DNA of 9,160 bases from Deltaproteobacteria bacterium. Lineage in GTDB: Bacteria > Desulfobacterota > Desulfuromonadia > Desulfuromonadales > BM103. The stretch is taken from the NCBI GenBank assembly GCA_019313105.1, contig JAFDBW010000219.1, positions 1 to 9,160 on the forward strand. Reading direction: 5' to 3'. Every line of letters begins with the position of its first letter. Positions within the stretch are counted from its first letter, which is position 1. The translations under genes and the position numbers were made by a program. Positions 7,704-9,160 of the stretch are shown piece after piece. Below the pieces are notes generated by a model. That model saw only the letters and a program-made list of their open reading frames with translations, searched no databases and was not told the DNA's origin.

Positions 7704-8108
7704 ATGACTATCACAGAACGAATTGACACTTTTCTCGGCGCAGACACCTTCGGTGTTGTTGGCGCATCTAGCAAACCACATAAATATGGCAACAAGGTCT
7801 TACGTTGCTATCAGCAGAACCGGCACAAGGTGATTCCGGTCAACCCGGTGGAAAAAGAGATCGAAGGGCTGACCTGTGTCGCCTCCGTAAGCGATCTGCC
7901 GAAGCATGTCAGTAGCCTCTCGATTATTACCCCGCCGCAGGTGACGGAACAGGTTGTCGATCTGGCGATTAGCAGAGGCGTTAAGAACCTCTGGATGCAA
8001 CCGGGAGCAGAAAGTGAGGCTGCGATTGCCATGGCGGAGGCTGCCGGACTCAACGTAATTGCTGACGGCAGCTGTCTGCTGGTTGTGCTCGGTTATCACG
8101 AACACTGA
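7704..8108 (+). CDS. CoA-binding domain protein (CoA_binding_2 / YccU-like)
   Basis: This 134-residue soluble protein is a single Rossmann-like CoA-binding domain of the kind found alone in YccU-type proteins and as the first domain of acyl-CoA synthetases (ADP-forming). Seen: the nucleotide loop FGVVGASSKPHKYGNKV at 16-32, VIPVNP at 43-48, IITPPQ at 74-79, NLWMQPGAES at 95-104 and AGLNVIADGSC at 114-124. Substrate and role are unknown for most members; CoA or acyl-CoA binding is inferred from the fold. Start choice is ambiguous: ATG 7704 has AAGGGGA 6 bases before it, but the in-frame GTG 7686 has GGAGG (7674-7678) 7 bases before it and would add six residues (MVRGST). I prefer ATG because the domain begins naturally there. 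It may be co-transcribed with nuoN or have its own promoter. Confidence 0.9.
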   Translation: MTITERIDTFLGADTFGVVGASSKPHKYGNKVLRCYQQNRHKVIPVNPVEKEIEGLTCVASVSDLPKHVSSLSIITPPQVTEQVVDLAISRGVKNLWMQPGAESEAAIAMAEAAGLNVIADGSCLLVVLGYHEH

Positions 8109-8200
8109 GAAACAAGACAGGGTTGCAGTCGCAGGATACGTGGTCGGTTCTGTTTTGCAGACAGTACGGTTTTTCAGCCAACGGGATTGGTGAGGAGACA

Positions 8201-8434
8201 ATGAAAAAAATCGTCGTGTTCGGTCTTGGCGTACTGGCGGCCCTCTATATCCTGAACCCGACAGCAGGCCTGTTTGAGATCATCCCGGACAATCTGCCTT
8301 TTGTTGGCAACCTCGATGAGGCGGCAGCCGTTGCCCTGCTTCTGATGTGCCTGAAATACTTCGGCATCGACCTGCCGGACATCTTCAGGCGTGGTCAGCG
8401 GGATGAAACAACGATTGAGATAGATAAGGATTGA
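8201..8434 (+). CDS. Small membrane protein, DUF1232/YkvA-like
   Basis: This 77-residue protein has an N-terminal hydrophobic helix (about 3-18), then LNPTAGLFEIIPDNLPFVGN (18-37) and LDEAAAVALLL (38-48), then a charged tail. The pattern P-x-x-IIPD-x-(L/I)P-x-(V/L)G-x-LD(E/D)A is the signature of the DUF1232 (YkvA) family, whose members are small membrane-associated proteins of unknown function. Here Pro20, Ile27-Ile28-Pro29-Asp30, Pro33, Gly36 and Leu38-Asp39-Glu40-Ala41 fit. ATG 8201 is chosen over an in-frame upstream start near 8123 because GAGGAG (8192-8197) lies just before it and the upstream 26 residues are not hydrophobic or family-like. The acidic C-terminus (RDETTIEIDKD) is probably outside the membrane. 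It lies 92 bases after the CoA-binding gene and just before a strong terminator, so it is the last gene of the unit. Confidence 0.85.
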   Translation: MKKIVVFGLGVLAALYILNPTAGLFEIIPDNLPFVGNLDEAAAVALLLMCLKYFGIDLPDIFRRGQRDETTIEIDKD

Positions 8435-8456
8435 GATATCTTTTGCGAGTAAAAAG

Positions 8457-8469
8457 GGACAGCCTGTCC
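8457..8469 (+). repeat. Short inverted repeat GGACAG-C-CTGTCC
   Basis: Two perfect 6-base arms around a single C lie between the DUF1232 stop and the terminator, with an A/G-rich left side (AAAAAGGGACAG). With so small a centre it works better as a DNA palindrome (protein site or repeat remnant) than as an RNA hairpin. The GGGACAG word recurs in some dispersed repeats as I remember them; this was not checked. Confidence 0.5.
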
Positions 8470-8483
8470 TTGAGATTGTTGAC

Positions 8484-8515
8484 GAACCCCGCAGGTGATG
8501 CGGGGTTCTTTTTTT
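8484..8515 (+). terminator. Strong Rho-independent terminator
   Basis: A perfect 10-bp stem, GAACCCCGCA (8484-8493) with TGCGGGGTTC (8499-8508), has a 5-base GGTGA loop and is followed by seven T residues (8509-8515). It lies 49 bases after the DUF1232 stop and should end the transcript that carries the two small genes and possibly the whole nuo operon. Confidence 0.95.
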
Positions 8516-8647
8516 ATCTGGCCGGTGGAGTTACTGTGAAGCTTGGGGTGACAGGGGTGAATCTGTTGACCTTGTCGTTCCTGCATTTGACCTTCCTCCC
8601 CTGTTGCCGCCGCCGATGACGAATGATTAACGTCGATCAGCAGGGCG

Positions 8648-8674
8648 AACTGTCTGAGGCCCAAGCCGAGTTTT
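8648..8674 (+). repeat. Left copy of a 27-base inverted repeat pair
   Basis: AACTGTCTGAG (8648-8658), a 5-base spacer, then AGCCGAGTTTT (8664-8674). On the opposite strand the same two 11-base blocks, again 5 bases apart, occur at 9002-9028. This gives 22 matches in the two blocks and 23 of 27 overall, with divergence limited to the spacer. The pair brackets about 327 bases and could be terminal inverted repeats or two insertions of the same motif in opposite orientation. Confidence 0.8.
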
Positions 8675-8787
8675 CGCTCTGCCGACGTTCATCTTTTCGG
8701 CATCGGGAACCCGCGCAGCGTGCAAGGCATTGGGGTGTAGAAGTCAAGGACATGGGTAACTATGCCTATAACTCGTACCGGGGTGTG

Positions 8788-8810
8788 TTTCTTTGCTTGT
8801 GCGAAAGAAA
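8788..8810 (+). repeat. Hairpin with TTTCTTTGC / GCGAAAGAAA arms
   Basis: TTTCTTTGC (8788-8796) pairs with GCGAAAGAAA (8801-8810) with one bulged base and a TTGT loop. It is A/T-rich in an otherwise GC-rich element and resembles the motif of the hairpin at 8886-8916 in composition. Confidence 0.6.
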
Positions 8811-8818
8811 GTAAGGCG

Positions 8819-8840
8819 GCGTCAGGGGACGCACCCCCTG
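8819..8840 (+). repeat. Two mutually exclusive small hairpins
   Basis: GCGTC (8819-8823) pairs with GACGC (8828-8832) around AGGG; alternatively CAGGGG (8823-8828) pairs with CCCCTG (8835-8840) around six bases. The two use overlapping bases and cannot form together. A T8 run follows at 8857-8864, too far away for a standard terminator. Confidence 0.5.
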
Positions 8841-8885
8841 CATCCACTTGCATTGATTTTTTTTCCGGTTGCGTTCGGCAGGCGC

Positions 8886-8916
8886 CCTACTTTTCTTGCC
8901 GGCCAAGAAAAGTAGG
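8886..8916 (+). repeat. Perfect 13-bp inverted repeat
   Basis: CCTACTTTTCTTG (8886-8898) is the exact reverse complement of CAAGAAAAGTAGG (8904-8916), with a CCGGC loop. There is no T-tract downstream. From memory, arms of this kind (CTACTTTTCTTG) are common in intergenic DNA of many proteobacteria; this was not checked. Confidence 0.9.
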
Positions 8917-8938
8917 CAGAAGGCCGTCTTCCGTTTGC

Positions 8939-8965
8939 CCGCCATAGCGCTTCGCCCTATGGCGG
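8939..8965 (+). repeat. Perfect 9-bp inverted repeat
   Basis: CCGCCATAG (8939-8947) and CTATGGCGG (8957-8965) are exact reverse complements around a 9-base loop (CGCTTCGCC) that can itself form two more G-C pairs. It lies 22 bases after the 13-bp hairpin. Confidence 0.85.
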
Positions 8966-8980
8966 TTTCCCTCACGCCAC

Positions 8981-9054
8981 GAAATCAATCCGGCGAAGAA
9001 AAAAACTCGGCTGACGTCTCAGACAGTTTTTCTTCGTTTTTCCGGATTAATTTC
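8981..9054 (+). repeat. Long interrupted dyad with palindromic centre
   Basis: The left arm 8981-9007 begins GAAATCAATCCGG and continues CGAAGAAAAA. The right arm 9025-9054 carries the reverse complement, TTTTTCTTCG then CCGGATTAATTTC, with a 4-base T insertion and one mismatch. The loop holds CTGA-CGTC-TCAG (9011-9022) centred on the GACGTC palindrome (9013-9018). The right copy of the 27-base inverted repeat lies inside this dyad. Confidence 0.8.
9002..9028 (-). repeat. Right copy of the 27-base inverted repeat pair
   Basis: On the - strand this reads AACTGTCTGAG, a 5-base spacer, AGCCGAGTTTT, matching 8648-8674 in both 11-base blocks. It also forms the apical part of the long dyad 8981-9054. 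Confidence 0.8.
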
Positions 9055-9112
9055 ATTCTGTTCGGCGGCACTCAAAGGGAGTGAAAGGCAAAGCAAAAAG
9101 CAATAAGAAGGA

Positions 9113-9133
9113 CAACAGATGAATCATCTGTTG
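9113..9133. repeat. 21-base near-perfect palindrome
   Basis: CAACAGATGA (9113-9122) and TCATCTGTTG (9124-9133) are exact reverse complements about a single A. Outside, GG (9110-9111) can pair with CC (9135-9136) past one mismatch. Neither side has a clean T-run, so a terminator is doubtful. It could be a regulator binding site, the terminator of a convergent gene beyond the right edge, or part of the repeat mosaic. Confidence 0.75.
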
Positions 9134-9160
9134 CCCTCTCTATCATTAACGTTGTTATCA

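Larger units (their letters stand above)
8516..9160. other. Gene-free region with dense inverted repeats
   Basis: Six-frame reading shows only short frames here (about 60-90 codons), on both strands. None has a convincing ribosome site, family motif or natural composition, and several overlap the terminator or each other. The first ~85 bases hold little except a weak pairing of ACAGGGG (8551-8557) with CCCCTGT (8598-8604). From about 8640 on the DNA is dominated by the dyads listed separately. I read the region as non-coding repeat DNA, possibly one composite element. Confidence 0.7.

Noticed and set aside
8123..8200. N-terminal extension of the DUF1232-like protein
   Set aside because: The added 26 residues have no family similarity, and GAGGAG just before ATG 8201 supports the shorter form.
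8431..8619. Small + strand frame of 62 codons after the DUF1232 gene
   Set aside because: It runs straight through the strong terminator and has no ribosome site; not a gene.
8623..8814. Small + strand frame of 63 codons in the repeat region
   Set aside because: It covers one inverted-repeat copy and part of a hairpin, lacks a ribosome site, and its composition follows the repeat DNA. Such frames are often annotated as hypothetical proteins in repeats.
8640..9060. CRISPR array
   Set aside because: The repeats are inverted and of differing sequence, not regularly spaced direct repeats with unique spacers.

Overview
The window is most of the 3' half of a bacterial nuo operon, encoding the membrane arm of the proton-pumping NADH:quinone oxidoreductase (respiratory complex I). 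It is followed by two small genes, a strong terminator, and about 650 bases of gene-free DNA packed with inverted repeats. Everything recognisable is on the + strand. The DNA is GC-rich and the organism is a Gram-negative-type respiring bacterium. The subunits look like the Escherichia coli-type complex I (NuoI in particular follows the E. coli protein closely), and NuoG carries a molybdopterin-binding-type C-terminus. Intergenic hairpins of the CAC-AAG type inside the operon remind me of deltaproteobacteria (Desulfuromonadales/Geobacter relatives). That placement is an inference from memory and is only moderately to weakly supported; a gammaproteobacterium is possible.

Layout: positions 1-305 are the C-terminal end of nuoG. 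nuoH (302-1294) overlaps it by ATGA. A hairpin repeat (1312-1381) lies before nuoI (1406-1939), and a second copy of the same repeat (1946-2012) lies before nuoJ (2025-2531). nuoJ, nuoK, nuoL, nuoM and nuoN then run to 7615 with 1- or 4-base stop/start overlaps at every junction, a tightly translationally coupled block. A CoA-binding-domain protein (7704-8108) and a DUF1232-like small membrane protein (8201-8434) follow, and a textbook intrinsic terminator sits at 8484-8515.

From 8516 to 9160 I find no credible gene. Instead there are nested inverted repeats: a 27-base inverted pair about 325 bases apart, a perfect 13-bp hairpin, a perfect 9-bp hairpin, a long interrupted dyad and a 21-base palindrome. 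Possible flanking direct repeats lie outside them. This looks like a dispersed, non-coding repeat element or a composite of several.

How the genes work together: NuoG and NuoI carry electrons (NuoI through two 4Fe-4S clusters) toward the quinone site at NuoH. NuoH, J, K and N carry charged residues that link quinone chemistry to proton translocation, and NuoL, M and N are the three antiporter-like pump subunits. All hallmark charged residues checked in H, I, K, L, M and N are present, so the complex looks functional. I see no evidence of a wholly new system; the repeats within the operon and the structured 3' region are what deserve a second look.
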